This document shows, piece by piece, positions 1-5,899 of a stretch of 6,479 bases of DNA. The notes below the pieces were generated by a model. It saw nothing but the letters and a program-made list of their open reading frames with translations, made no database searches and was not told the origin of the DNA. Position numbers and translations under genes: made by a program. This stretch comes from an uncultured Eubacteriales bacterium (GTDB taxonomy: Bacteria; Bacillota_A; Clostridia; Oscillospirales; Oscillospiraceae). Numbering within the stretch: the first letter of the stretch is position 1; every line of letters starts with the position of its first letter. Where the stretch lies: contig CATJRT010000196.1 in NCBI GenBank assembly GCA_949742895.1, positions 1 to 6,479 of the forward strand. The letters run 5' to 3'.

Positions 1-798
1 CATCAGCTCCCCCACAATGGACAGGCCCAGACCCGCCCCGCCTGACCCGCGGGCGGGGCCGCCTTGATAGAAGCGGTCAAACAGGTGCTCCGGGTCCGGC
101 CTGGGGCCGCAGGGGAGCTGATTGGAGAAACAGAGCTCCCCATCCCGGCCGGAGACGGTCAGCCCGCCGTCGCCGTGGCGCAGGGCGTTGGCGATCAGAT
201 TCCGATACACCCGCCCCAGGGCCTCCGGATTGGCCAGAATCTTCATTTCCTCCCGGTCAAAGCGCAGTTCCGGCGCGGCTCCCGCCGCCTCAAACTGCGG
301 ATAAAACTCCGCCAGCGCGTCCCACAAGGGCGGCAGGGCCGCGATTGCTCCGCATTCCAGCGGCAGGGAACCGCTTTGCAGACGGGTATACAGAAACAGC
401 TCCTCTAAAAGCTCTTCCAATTCCTCCAGCCGCCTCTGTATGATGCTCAGGTACTCCGCCTGCCGCTCTGGCTCGCCCTCCAGGAGCTGTAAATAGCCCA
501 TGGCTCCGGCCAGGGGAGTGCGGATGTCATGGGAGATGCAGGCCATGGTGTATTTCAGCTCCTGCTCCCGCTTTTGGGTCTCCAGGCGAAGCTGCCGTCC
601 CTCCTCCAGCCGGGCGTTGACCGCCTGGCACAGCCGCCGGGGGGCCGTACCCGACATCCTCACCGTCAGGCGCAGATTGCTCTCGGCTGGGGTCTCCTCC
701 AGCACCTGGGCCATTTCCAACAGTTGGGCGCGGTAGGCCCACAGGCGCAGCAGAGCAACCCCCAGGGCGGCAAGGGCCAGGATCAGGGCAGGCAGCAT
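1..798 (-). CDS. Sensor histidine kinase, partial (C-terminal end lies beyond the left edge)
   Basis: This is the membrane sensor kinase of a two-component system; 266 codons are visible, with no stop before the window ends. One hydrophobic segment (about residues 2-19) is followed by a charged linker (about 30-80), so there is almost no extracellular domain. The H-box SHDIRTPL carries the phospho-accepting His90, and the N-box NLIANALRHG is at about 200-209. The G1 box lacks the usual DxGxG and reads SNQLPCGP at about 225-232. The F-box HLFDRFYQGG (238-247) and G2 box GGAGLGLS (253-260) are intact. Only the last few dozen residues or fewer should be missing. The ATG is supported by AAGGAGG at 806-812, and the permease stop lies 12 nt upstream, so it is cotranscribed with the ABC genes. 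Single-TM kinases of this type commonly accompany BcrAB/LanFEG-like transporters in Clostridia, and the partner is probably the regulator at 2657-3331. The signal sensed is unknown. Confidence 0.93.
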   Translation of the reverse strand, partial: MLPALILALAALGVALLRLWAYRAQLLEMAQVLEETPAESNLRLTVRMSGTAPRRLCQAVNARLEEGRQLRLETQKREQELKYTMACISHDIRTPLAGAMGYLQLLEGEPERQAEYLSIIQRRLEELEELLEELFLYTRLQSGSLPLECGAIAALPPLWDALAEFYPQFEAAGAAPELRFDREEMKILANPEALGRVYRNLIANALRHGDGGLTVSGRDGELCFSNQLPCGPRPDPEHLFDRFYQGGPARGSGGAGLGLSIVGELM

Positions 799-810
799 GG
801 AAATTCCTCC

Positions 811-1617
811 TTAAATGTCCCGCTTCTCCATGGATATCAGACTTCCAACTCCGTAGATCACCGCCCAGGCGGCGGAGCAGGCCAGGATGATTCCAATGGG
901 AGTGATGCCGTTCTCGGGCGTATAGATGCCCTTTACCACGACGGCGAGAAAATAGCGCTCAAGGGGGGGCAGGCGCAGCAGACGGCCCAGCGTGCCCAGC
1001 AGGGCAGCGGTCAGCCTGCTTCCGGACACCAGGGACAAAATGATGCCCAAGGTGGAGCTTCGGGTCAGCAAGACCAAAGCCAGGGCCATCAGGGCAAAGG
1101 CCCAGTGGGGCAGCCACATCCAAACAAGATACCGCAAAATCTGTGAAATGGAATTCGGCACCGGGTACATGTGGATCAGCACGGGAGACAACAGCATCAG
1201 CAGGACGGATAAAACGGTCATGATTCCGCTGTAAATGCCTGCCAGGGTAAATTTTGAAAGGACGTAATCCCGGCGGCGGGGATTGATGCGGCAGATATTC
1301 TTGATAAATCCGCTGGAAAAATCGCCGTTTACAAACAAGGTTATTCCAATCCCGGTCATGACCAGCAAAAAGCCGCTGCCCAGGGTTTCGTGCATGAGGT
1401 CCAGCTGTGACATGCTTTGGATGTACTCGCTCATTATGCGGTCTGACTCTGTGATTTCCGCGCCCTGGGCTTCCATCGCGTCCATCATTTCCGGGTCTGC
1501 GATGGCGTAAGCCATGACAGTCACCATAATCAGCAAAACGGCCGTCACACCCAGAATCATATAAAAGCTCCGGCTCTTGAACAGCCGCCGCAGGTCCATA
1601 CACAGCAGATTAAACAT
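811..1617 (-). CDS. ABC-2 type transporter permease (BcrB/LanE-like)
   Basis: This 268-residue protein is the membrane half of an ABC exporter. Six hydrophobic segments can be read at about 18-38, 81-97, 125-150, 162-184, 187-211 and 238-262, the usual ABC-2 layout. A 40-residue acidic loop lies between the first two. The stretch NGDFSSGFIKNI after TM2 resembles the conserved cytoplasmic coupling region of ABC-2 permeases next to BcrA/LanF-type ATPases. Its ATG lies inside the end of the ATPase gene (8-nt overlap), with GGGAGGGG at 1624-1631 as ribosome binding site, which indicates translational coupling. It lacks the ten-TM layout and large extracellular domain of BceB, so the system resembles bacitracin or lantibiotic-immunity exporters rather than BceAB. 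Only one permease gene is present, so the transporter would contain a homodimer of it. The substrate is inferred, not seen. Confidence 0.9.
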   Translation of the reverse strand: MFNLLCMDLRRLFKSRSFYMILGVTAVLLIMVTVMAYAIADPEMMDAMEAQGAEITESDRIMSEYIQSMSQLDLMHETLGSGFLLVMTGIGITLFVNGDFSSGFIKNICRINPRRRDYVLSKFTLAGIYSGIMTVLSVLLMLLSPVLIHMYPVPNSISQILRYLVWMWLPHWAFALMALALVLLTRSSTLGIILSLVSGSRLTAALLGTLGRLLRLPPLERYFLAVVVKGIYTPENGITPIGIILACSAAWAVIYGVGSLISMEKRDI

Positions 1618-2521
1618 GATCCGCCCCTCCCATCCGCTCCAGAAAATAGCCCTCCAGGTCCTGGCGGTGCAGGCCCAGCTCCTCTACCGCCAGCCCCGCC
1701 TGGGTGAGAATCTGCCCCACCGCTTTGGCGTCCACCGCCTCATAAATCCGGATTTCCCCCTCCGGCCGCATTTCCCAGCGGGTGAGCTGGAGCTCCCGCT
1801 CCAGCAGGGCTGCCGCCTTCTGGGGCCGGTCCGCCCGCAGGTGCAGATAGTCAGTGCATTTCTGCGTAAGTTCCCCGGCGGTGATCTCCTCCACTAGACG
1901 CCCCGCCTGGATGATGCCGTATCGGGTGGCGATTTTGGTCAGCTCCCCCAGAATGTGGGAGCTGACCAGAATGGTCAGGCCCCGCTCCCGGTTCAGCCCC
2001 AGGAGAAGCTCCCGCATCTCCCGGATGCCCTCCGGGTCCAGGCCGTTGATGGGCTCGTCCAGCAGGAGAAGGTCCGGCCCGCCCAGCAGGGCCAGGGCAA
2101 CGCCCAGCCGCTGCTTCATGCCCATGGAGTAGTGTTTGACCGGCTTTTTCTCCTTCGGGGACAGGCCCACTGTCTCCAGAATCTTGTCCACCTGCCGCGC
2201 CGGACTGTCCAATCCAAGCAGCGCAGCATACAGCCGCAGATTCTCCCGCCCACTCAGGTCGGGGTAAAGCCCCGGCTGTTCAATGAGAGCCCCCACCCGG
2301 CGGCTGGACACCGGGTCCCGGATGGGCTTGCCGAAGATCAGCGCCTCTCCCTGGGTGGGACGGGCCAGCCCGCACAGGAGTTTTAGCGTGGTAGACTTGC
2401 CCGCGCCGTTCCGGCCAATGAAACCGTAGATGTCTCCCTGCTCCACCCGCAGGTCCAGGCGGTCCACGGCCCAGTTGTCCTTGTAGCGTTTGGACAGCCC
2501 CATAGTCTGTATCACTGCCAT
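1610..2521 (-). CDS. ABC transporter ATP-binding protein (BcrA/LanF-like)
   Basis: This 303-residue cytoplasmic ATPase powers the adjacent permease. All nucleotide-binding motifs are visible: Walker A GRNGAGKST (36-44), signature YSMGMKQRLG (131-140), Walker B LLLLDEP with D155 and catalytic E156, D-loop GLDP (160-163) and switch His189 in SSHIL. The Q-loop position aligns with Glu81 (LIEQPGLYP), an E-loop known from lantibiotic-immunity LanF and related BcrA-type ATPases. The C-terminal 90 residues form the variable extension usual for the family. The start has GGAGG at 2529-2533, seven bases upstream. The gene overlaps the permease by 8 nt and follows the response regulator after a 135-nt gap. 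The most likely role is export or removal of antimicrobial peptides or bacitracin-like antibiotics from the membrane; the exact substrate cannot be read from the sequence. Confidence 0.95.
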   Translation of the reverse strand: MAVIQTMGLSKRYKDNWAVDRLDLRVEQGDIYGFIGRNGAGKSTTLKLLCGLARPTQGEALIFGKPIRDPVSSRRVGALIEQPGLYPDLSGRENLRLYAALLGLDSPARQVDKILETVGLSPKEKKPVKHYSMGMKQRLGVALALLGGPDLLLLDEPINGLDPEGIREMRELLLGLNRERGLTILVSSHILGELTKIATRYGIIQAGRLVEEITAGELTQKCTDYLHLRADRPQKAAALLERELQLTRWEMRPEGEIRIYEAVDAKAVGQILTQAGLAVEELGLHRQDLEGYFLERMGGADHV

Positions 2522-2578
2522 AGAAAAGCCTCCTTTTTTGTGTGCAGGCTCAGTCTGACAAACGAGTGCCCAAACATC

Positions 2579-2606
2579 GCAAAGGAAAGGTAAAAAAAGT
2601 GCAAAG
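2579..2606 (-). promoter_or_regulatory. Possible response-regulator binding repeats upstream of the ABC genes
   Basis: Read on the minus strand, CTTTGC occurs at 2606-2601 and again at 2584-2579, exactly 22 nt apart (two helical turns), just downstream of the response-regulator gene and 58-85 nt before the ATPase start. OmpR-family regulators usually bind direct repeats spaced by whole helical turns, so this could be the operator for transporter induction. No convincing -10 element was found in the gap, and the match is only six bases, so this is tentative. Confidence 0.2.
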
Positions 2607-2631
2607 TTTACTCGGCGTCAAGTTCACTTTG
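2592..2631 (-). terminator. Intrinsic terminator or attenuator between response regulator and ABC genes
   Basis: On the minus strand the outer arms CAAAGT (2631-2626) and ACTTTG (2607-2602) pair. Inside them ACTTG (2623-2619) pairs with CGAGT (2614-2610), including one G-U pair. The two stems are separated by a GA/AA internal loop and closed by a four-base loop. After three bases comes a run of seven T (2598-2592). Stem plus T-run fits a Rho-independent terminator, though the stem is AT-rich. It lies 25 nt after the regulator stop, so it probably reduces read-through from the regulator promoter into the transporter and kinase genes. Confidence 0.5.
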
Positions 2632-2656
2632 GCTGCGCTCACCGGTCCGGCTCAGC

Positions 2657-3331
2657 TCAAGTTCCTGCCAGCTTGAACCCAATGCCCCACACAGTCTGGA
2701 TGTAGCTATCCGTGCCGCTGGGCCGCAGCTTGGCGCGGATGTTGCTGATATGGACGGTGATGGTCTTGTCCTCCACCGCGCAAGTTTCCTGCCAGACTGC
2801 CTCGTAAATCTGTTGTTTTGTAAACACCCGCTTGGGGCGGCCCGCCAGCAGCTCCACAATCTTAAATTCGTGCGCGGTGAGATTGACCGGCTGGCCAGCG
2901 GCGGTCAGGGTCATTTCCTCCAGGTTCAGCACCCAGTCCTGATAGCGCAGGAGTTCTTTTGAAGGAGCGGTGCTGGCATGGCGCAGCTGCACCTGAATTC
3001 TTGCCCACAGCTCCTCCAGCTGGCAGGGCTTAGTCAGGTAGTCGTCCGCTCCCAGCCCCAGCAGCTCCACCTTGTCGGACAGCTCTGTTTTGGCCGACAG
3101 GACGATCACCGGCGTCCGGCTGGTCTTGCGGATCTCCCTGATCAGCTCGCTGCCGGATAGTCCCGGAAGCATCAGGTCCACCAGCAGCAGGTCAACGCCT
3201 CCCGCCTGCCAGAGCAGCCGCCCCTCTGTGCCGGAAAATGCCTGAGAGCACAGGCAGCCCTTCCTTCTCAGATATTCGGCGGTGGAGCTGTTGATGTCGG
3301 TATCATCTTCAACGATCAGGATGTGGGGCAT
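2657..3331 (-). CDS. OmpR/PhoB-family response regulator
   Basis: This 224-residue DNA-binding response regulator has the standard family length. The N-terminal receiver domain (about 1-115) shows the acidic pair in VEDD (E8/D9), phospho-accepting Asp52 in LLVDLMLPG, Ser79 in VLSA and the switch Lys101 in LTKP. The C-terminal winged-helix domain (about 125-224) has TAHEFKIVELL, the recognition-helix region DKTITVHISNIRAKL and the closing hairpin IQTVWGIGFKL. The start has cctcc at 3339-3343 on the plus strand (GGAGG on the mRNA), seven bases from the ATG. It probably receives phosphate from the kinase at 1-798 and activates the ABC genes; the two partners lie at opposite ends of the cluster with the transporter between them. 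A promoter and repeats just upstream suggest autoregulation. The family call is certain; the target promoters are inferred. Confidence 0.97.
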   Translation of the reverse strand: MPHILIVEDDTDINSSTAEYLRRKGCLCSQAFSGTEGRLLWQAGGVDLLLVDLMLPGLSGSELIREIRKTSRTPVIVLSAKTELSDKVELLGLGADDYLTKPCQLEELWARIQVQLRHASTAPSKELLRYQDWVLNLEEMTLTAAGQPVNLTAHEFKIVELLAGRPKRVFTKQQIYEAVWQETCAVEDKTITVHISNIRAKLRPSGTDSYIQTVWGIGFKLAGT

Positions 3332-3359
3332 GGGACGGCCTCCTCAATCAGTTTTGCCC

Positions 3360-3388
3360 ATTATAGCGCATCCTGAAATAGTTGGAAA
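3360..3388 (-). promoter_or_regulatory. Promoter of the response-regulator gene
   Basis: On the minus strand a perfect TATAAT (3365-3360) is preceded after 17 bases by TTTCCA (3388-3383), a four-of-six match to the -35 consensus. Transcription would begin near 3353, giving a leader of about 22 nt that contains the ribosome binding site. No terminator is visible between the MATE stop (3434) and this promoter, so some transcription from the MATE gene may also run in. Confidence 0.7.
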
Positions 3389-3426
3389 TACCCTTGTGGC
3401 GAAATCTTCCCTGCGTGCTATGAAAT
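3375..3426 (-). repeat. Four ATTTC repeats around the response-regulator promoter
   Basis: ATTTC is found on the minus strand at 3426-3422, 3405-3401, 3389-3385 and 3379-3375, at intervals of 21, 16 and 10 bases. Two copies flank and overlap the -35 element. The 21- and 10-base intervals are close to whole helical turns, as expected for OmpR-family binding sites, so autoregulation is possible. A five-base word can recur by chance, and the 16-base interval does not fit. Confidence 0.2.
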
Positions 3427-3433
3427 GATCCCC

Positions 3434-4771
3434 TCAATATCCATACTGCTTCCGGTATTTCAGCAGCAGCACCGCCGCCATTGCCGTTCCCAGCAGTTCC
3501 GCCGCCGGCGTCGCCAGCCACACGCCGGTGACGCCTCCCAGCAGGACGGGCATCAGCTGAATGCTGGCAGCCGTGAACAGGAACGACCGGGAAAAGGCCA
3601 GCACGGCAGACACGACCCCATTGGACAGGGCGGTGAACATCCCGCTGGCAAAGACGTTCAGTCCCACGAACAGCAAAGCCAGGGAGCAAAGGCGGTTTCC
3701 CGTGACAGCCAGCTTATAGACCGGACTGTCCGGCCGGGTGAAGATACCCACCAGGGGGACGGTTGCAAGGATGGAGACAGCCGCACACAAGACAGAGCTC
3801 ACGACGATAAACCGGATGCTGAAGCCCACCAGTTTTCTCAGTTTCTCGTGGTTCTGCTCCCCGTGGTAGTAGGAGATCATGGGGGCCACACCGTAGGAGT
3901 AGCCGATAAACAGGGCGCTGACAAACATAAGTACATACATGATGATGGTGATAGCCGCCACGCCGTCCTCGCCCACATATTTCAGCATCGCCATGTTGAA
4001 CAGCAGAGTAGTGATACCGGACACCAGGGAGGTCGCCAGCTCCGATATGCCGTTGGTAGAGGCGTGGAACAGCACCCCTCCCCGGAAGACCGGCCTTTCA
4101 AAGTGGAGAAGATTATCCTTCTTCCGGAACACCAGGAAGCCCACCACAGCGGTAATAGAGTAGCCCAGGCCAGTGGCGATGGCCGCGCCTTGGATACCTA
4201 AATCAAACAGGGAAATCAGCGTGTAGTCCAGGATGATATTGGTTACGCCTCCTGCCACGGTGCAGATCAGGGATAGGGTGGATTTGTCGGCGGCGATCAG
4301 GTAGAGGGAGAAATTATACATCAGCAGGATGGGTATGGTGAACAGCAGGTAATTGCTCAGGTAGGCGTGGCAGTAGCCGAACACCGCCGGGGAGAGGCCC
4401 ATGGCCCCCAGCAGGACGTCCATCAAAGTGTAGCCCAGCACCATCATCACCGTGCCCACGACAGCGTTGGTGAGGATCAGCAGGGTAAAATCCTGCCGGG
4501 CCTGCTGTTCTTTGTGCTCCCCCATTTTCTTCATCACCACGGCGCTGCCGCCAGTGGCCAGCATCCCGGATATGGCTGTAATCAGGGCGATAGCCGGAGC
4601 GGTGAGATTGATGGCGGACAGGGCCTCCATGCCGATCAGATTGGAGACGAAAAGCCCGTCCACCATGGTGTAGAAGGTGTTGAATACCGTCATCACAATG
4701 GTGGGGAAGGCGAAGCGCAGAATGTTTTTGCCTGTGACGGGCAGGTGGTAAGAATTCAGCTCGGTTTGCAT
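3434..4771 (-). CDS. MATE-family multidrug efflux transporter
   Basis: This 445-residue inner-membrane exporter belongs to the MATE family, which extrudes cationic drugs and metabolites in exchange for Na+ or H+. It has the family length and hydrophobic segments throughout, consistent with twelve TM helices. Typical motifs are TMVDGLFVSNLIG in TM1-2 (35-47), NIILDYTLI in TM5 (178-186), GIQGAAIATGLGY (192-204) and the mid-protein loop GEQNHEKLRKLV (304-315). The frame is open upstream to a Met codon at 4846, but the ATG at 4771 is preferred: it has AAGGAGG at 4777-4783, five bases upstream, whereas the extension would run through the promoter and has no ribosome binding site. The gene is divergent from a MerR regulator across a MerR-type long-spacer promoter, which strongly suggests ligand-induced expression. 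The drug specificity is unknown. Confidence 0.94.
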   Translation of the reverse strand: MQTELNSYHLPVTGKNILRFAFPTIVMTVFNTFYTMVDGLFVSNLIGMEALSAINLTAPAIALITAISGMLATGGSAVVMKKMGEHKEQQARQDFTLLILTNAVVGTVMMVLGYTLMDVLLGAMGLSPAVFGYCHAYLSNYLLFTIPILLMYNFSLYLIAADKSTLSLICTVAGGVTNIILDYTLISLFDLGIQGAAIATGLGYSITAVVGFLVFRKKDNLLHFERPVFRGGVLFHASTNGISELATSLVSGITTLLFNMAMLKYVGEDGVAAITIIMYVLMFVSALFIGYSYGVAPMISYYHGEQNHEKLRKLVGFSIRFIVVSSVLCAAVSILATVPLVGIFTRPDSPVYKLAVTGNRLCSLALLFVGLNVFASGMFTALSNGVVSAVLAFSRSFLFTAASIQLMPVLLGGVTGVWLATPAAELLGTAMAAVLLLKYRKQYGY

Positions 4772-4777
4772 AATTTC

Positions 4778-4822
4778 CTCCTTGTTTTGTACACCGTACT
4801 TGTGATTCATTCGAACAAGGAG
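4778..4822 (-). repeat. Inverted repeat that could mask the MATE ribosome binding site
   Basis: The plus-strand arm CTCCTTGTT (4778-4786) is perfectly complementary to AACAAGGAG (4814-4822), with 27 bases between. On the MATE mRNA the proximal arm contains the ribosome binding site. The predicted start of transcription (about 4817) would include only part of the distal arm, so a strong hairpin forms only if transcription starts a few bases earlier. It may instead be a protein-binding site or chance. Confidence 0.25.
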
Positions 4823-4828
4823 TATCAT
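4800..4828 (+). promoter_or_regulatory. Promoter of the merR-type regulator gene
   Basis: TTGTGA (4800-4805) and TATCAT (4823-4828) are separated by 17 bases, four of six and five of six matches to the sigma-A consensus. Transcription would begin near 4835, inside the operator at 4831-4851, and leave a leader of about 48 nt before the ATG at 4883. This placement predicts that the regulator represses its own synthesis when bound. Confidence 0.6.
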
Positions 4829-4854
4829 AAACCATGTGGCTGCCACGCAGTCAA
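4824..4854 (-). promoter_or_regulatory. MerR-type 19-bp-spacer promoter of the MATE gene
   Basis: On the minus strand TTGACT (4854-4849, five of six) and TATGAT (4829-4824, five of six) are separated by exactly 19 bases. Such an overlong spacer with near-consensus elements is the known hallmark of promoters activated by MerR-family proteins, which twist the DNA to realign the two elements. Transcription would begin near 4817, leaving a leader of about 45 nt with AAGGAGG in front of the MATE start. Confidence 0.82.
4831..4851. promoter_or_regulatory. MerR-family operator (inverted repeat in the promoter spacer)
   Basis: The plus-strand core GTGGCTGCCAC (4836-4846) is a perfect five-base inverted repeat around one central base. 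Outer AC (4831-4832) and GT (4850-4851) also match, giving 7 of 10 symmetric pairs over 21 bp. Its centre is position 8 of the 19-base spacer and its outer edge enters the -35 element, the same placement as in mer and bmr operators. The regulator encoded from 4883 is the obvious ligand. Confidence 0.7.
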
Positions 4855-4882
4855 GAGGTTTTTATATTTGGGAGGAATTTTT

Positions 4883-5716
4883 ATGGAACAGGAAAAGGGT
4901 TGGCTGACCTCCGGGGGATTCGCCGCCCTGTGCGGCACCACCAAGGAGACCCTGCGGCACTATAAGGACATCGGCCTCCTCTCTCCGGCTCAACAGAGAG
5001 ATAACGGCTACTTCTACTATGATGTGGAGCAGTTCTACGATTTTTACGCCATCTCTATCTTTCGCCAGACGGGGACGCCTCTGGAGCAGATCCGACGCTG
5101 TCTCCAGGGACAGGACGCCGCACAGACGCTGGCTCTGCTGCGGGAGCAGCGGGGCCGTCTGGAGGCGGAGCGTCAGAAGCTGGAGCACATGGATTTTGTG
5201 CTGTCCAGCGCCCTGTGCAGCTTGGAGTTCGGGCTGGGTTCGGATATGGCGCCGCAGACCGCCTGGTTTGAAGAGGAGCATCTGTTGGCCCTGCCCGTGG
5301 AGGAGCTGGAGGGCCTGATGACTCCAGCGGCCAGCGAGGACGAAATGCTGATCGCTGTGTTGGATCGGTGCCAGGAGCTGTGCGGTCAATACAGGATACA
5401 GACAGATTTTCAGCTGGGAGCCATTCACAATCCAGGGGAGCAGGGCGGGCCGGGGGTTATCAGCCACCTCTACACCCGCATCAAGAAAAAAGCGGACTTC
5501 CCCTTCTACATGGAGAAGCCCACCGGGCACTATTTATATCTCTGCTGCCGGGGCCGCTGGGATATTTCTGAGGGCTATACCGCCCTTAAAAGCTACATTC
5601 TGAAACAAAATCTGGAAATTACAGGGAATTTCTATGCTTGCGATCTGGCTGGGTTCATCCTCAATTCTGTGGAGAAAAACGCAGTTTCGATGATTTCAGT
5701 GCGCTTGCTGGAATGA
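4883..5716 (+). CDS. MerR-family regulator with BmrR/GyrI-like ligand-binding region
   Basis: This 277-residue transcription factor probably senses a drug-like ligand and controls the divergent MATE pump. The N-terminal winged helix-turn-helix (about 7-75) shows the family pattern LTSGGFAALCGTTKETLRHY, then DIGLLSP and NGYFYYDVEQ. A dimerising coiled coil follows at about 78-115 (LLREQRGRLEAERQKLEHMD). The C-terminal half (about 130-277) resembles the effector domain of BmrR: PTGHYLYLCCRGRWD at 213-227, a helix at 229-242, LEITGNFYACDL (244-255) and a closing strand SMISVRLLE. The ATG is chosen for GGGAGGA at 4870-4876 and because the helix-turn-helix begins directly after it; the frame is open further upstream but that part is the shadow of the MATE gene. 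The regulator probably activates the MATE promoter and represses itself. The ligand is unknown; the effector-domain call is by pattern, not alignment. Confidence 0.93.
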   Translation: MEQEKGWLTSGGFAALCGTTKETLRHYKDIGLLSPAQQRDNGYFYYDVEQFYDFYAISIFRQTGTPLEQIRRCLQGQDAAQTLALLREQRGRLEAERQKLEHMDFVLSSALCSLEFGLGSDMAPQTAWFEEEHLLALPVEELEGLMTPAASEDEMLIAVLDRCQELCGQYRIQTDFQLGAIHNPGEQGGPGVISHLYTRIKKKADFPFYMEKPTGHYLYLCCRGRWDISEGYTALKSYILKQNLEITGNFYACDLAGFILNSVEKNAVSMISVRLLE

Positions 5717-5823
5717 TTGATCTCCCGGTCGGTCCGGGCTGCTTTACAAAGCCCAATACACCCGGTTATGGAAGTGATTTTGACTGTTTTCTTGCTGTGG
5801 AGCAGAGTACAGCTTCTGATGAG

Positions 5824-5867
5824 GGATGGGCGCTTACCCCCTGCGGATCAGCGCCCACCAAATTTTT
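5824..5867 (+). terminator. Intrinsic terminator of the merR gene
   Basis: TGGGCGCT (5827-5834) pairs perfectly with AGCGCCCA (5850-5857). Two more GC pairs (5824-5825 with 5858-5859) can form across a bulged A5826. A 15-base loop closes the stem. Downstream comes AAATTTTT (5860-5867), a short T-run. The order suits plus-strand transcription from merR; on the minus strand no T-run follows the stem. The 5717-5823 stretch between the merR stop and this hairpin holds no gene that I can support. Confidence 0.55.
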
Positions 5868-5899
5868 CAGCTACACAGTCTGGCCCTTCAAATTTTTCA
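5859..5899. repeat. 11-bp direct repeat spanning the DUF3795 stop codon
   Basis: CAAATTTTTCA occurs at 5859-5869 and again at 5889-5899 on the plus strand, 30 bases apart; with flanks the similarity is 15 of 18 bases. On the minus strand both copies are in the same reading frame, encoding LKNLKG just before the TAG stop and LKNLVG just after it. This suggests a small in-frame duplication at the gene end, although the T-run of the downstream copy also serves the merR terminator. Confidence 0.45.

Noticed and set aside
529..1146. 205-residue plus-strand frame opposite the kinase and permease
   Set aside because: Glutamine- and glycine-rich low-complexity translation, antisense to two well-supported genes; a GC-rich shadow.
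2616..2621. TTGACG as -35 of an ABC-operon promoter
   Set aside because: It lies inside the terminator hairpin and the only downstream -10 candidates are poly-T sequences; too weak to call a promoter.
3425..4201. 258-residue plus-strand frame opposite the MATE gene
   Set aside because: Histidine- and glutamine-rich shadow of membrane-protein codons; no recognisable domain and no ribosome binding site of note.
4772..4846. N-terminal extension of the MATE protein to the Met codon at 4846
   Set aside because: The extension runs through the promoter and leader, has no ribosome binding site, and the ATG at 4771 has a near-perfect one; the family N-terminus also fits the shorter start.
4367..4882. 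Open reading frame extending upstream of the merR ATG
   Set aside because: It is the reverse-strand shadow of the MATE gene; the helix-turn-helix begins just after the ATG at 4883, which has its own ribosome binding site.
4862..5530. 222-residue minus-strand frame opposite merR
   Set aside because: Leucine- and glutamine-rich shadow of the merR gene without motifs or ribosome binding site.
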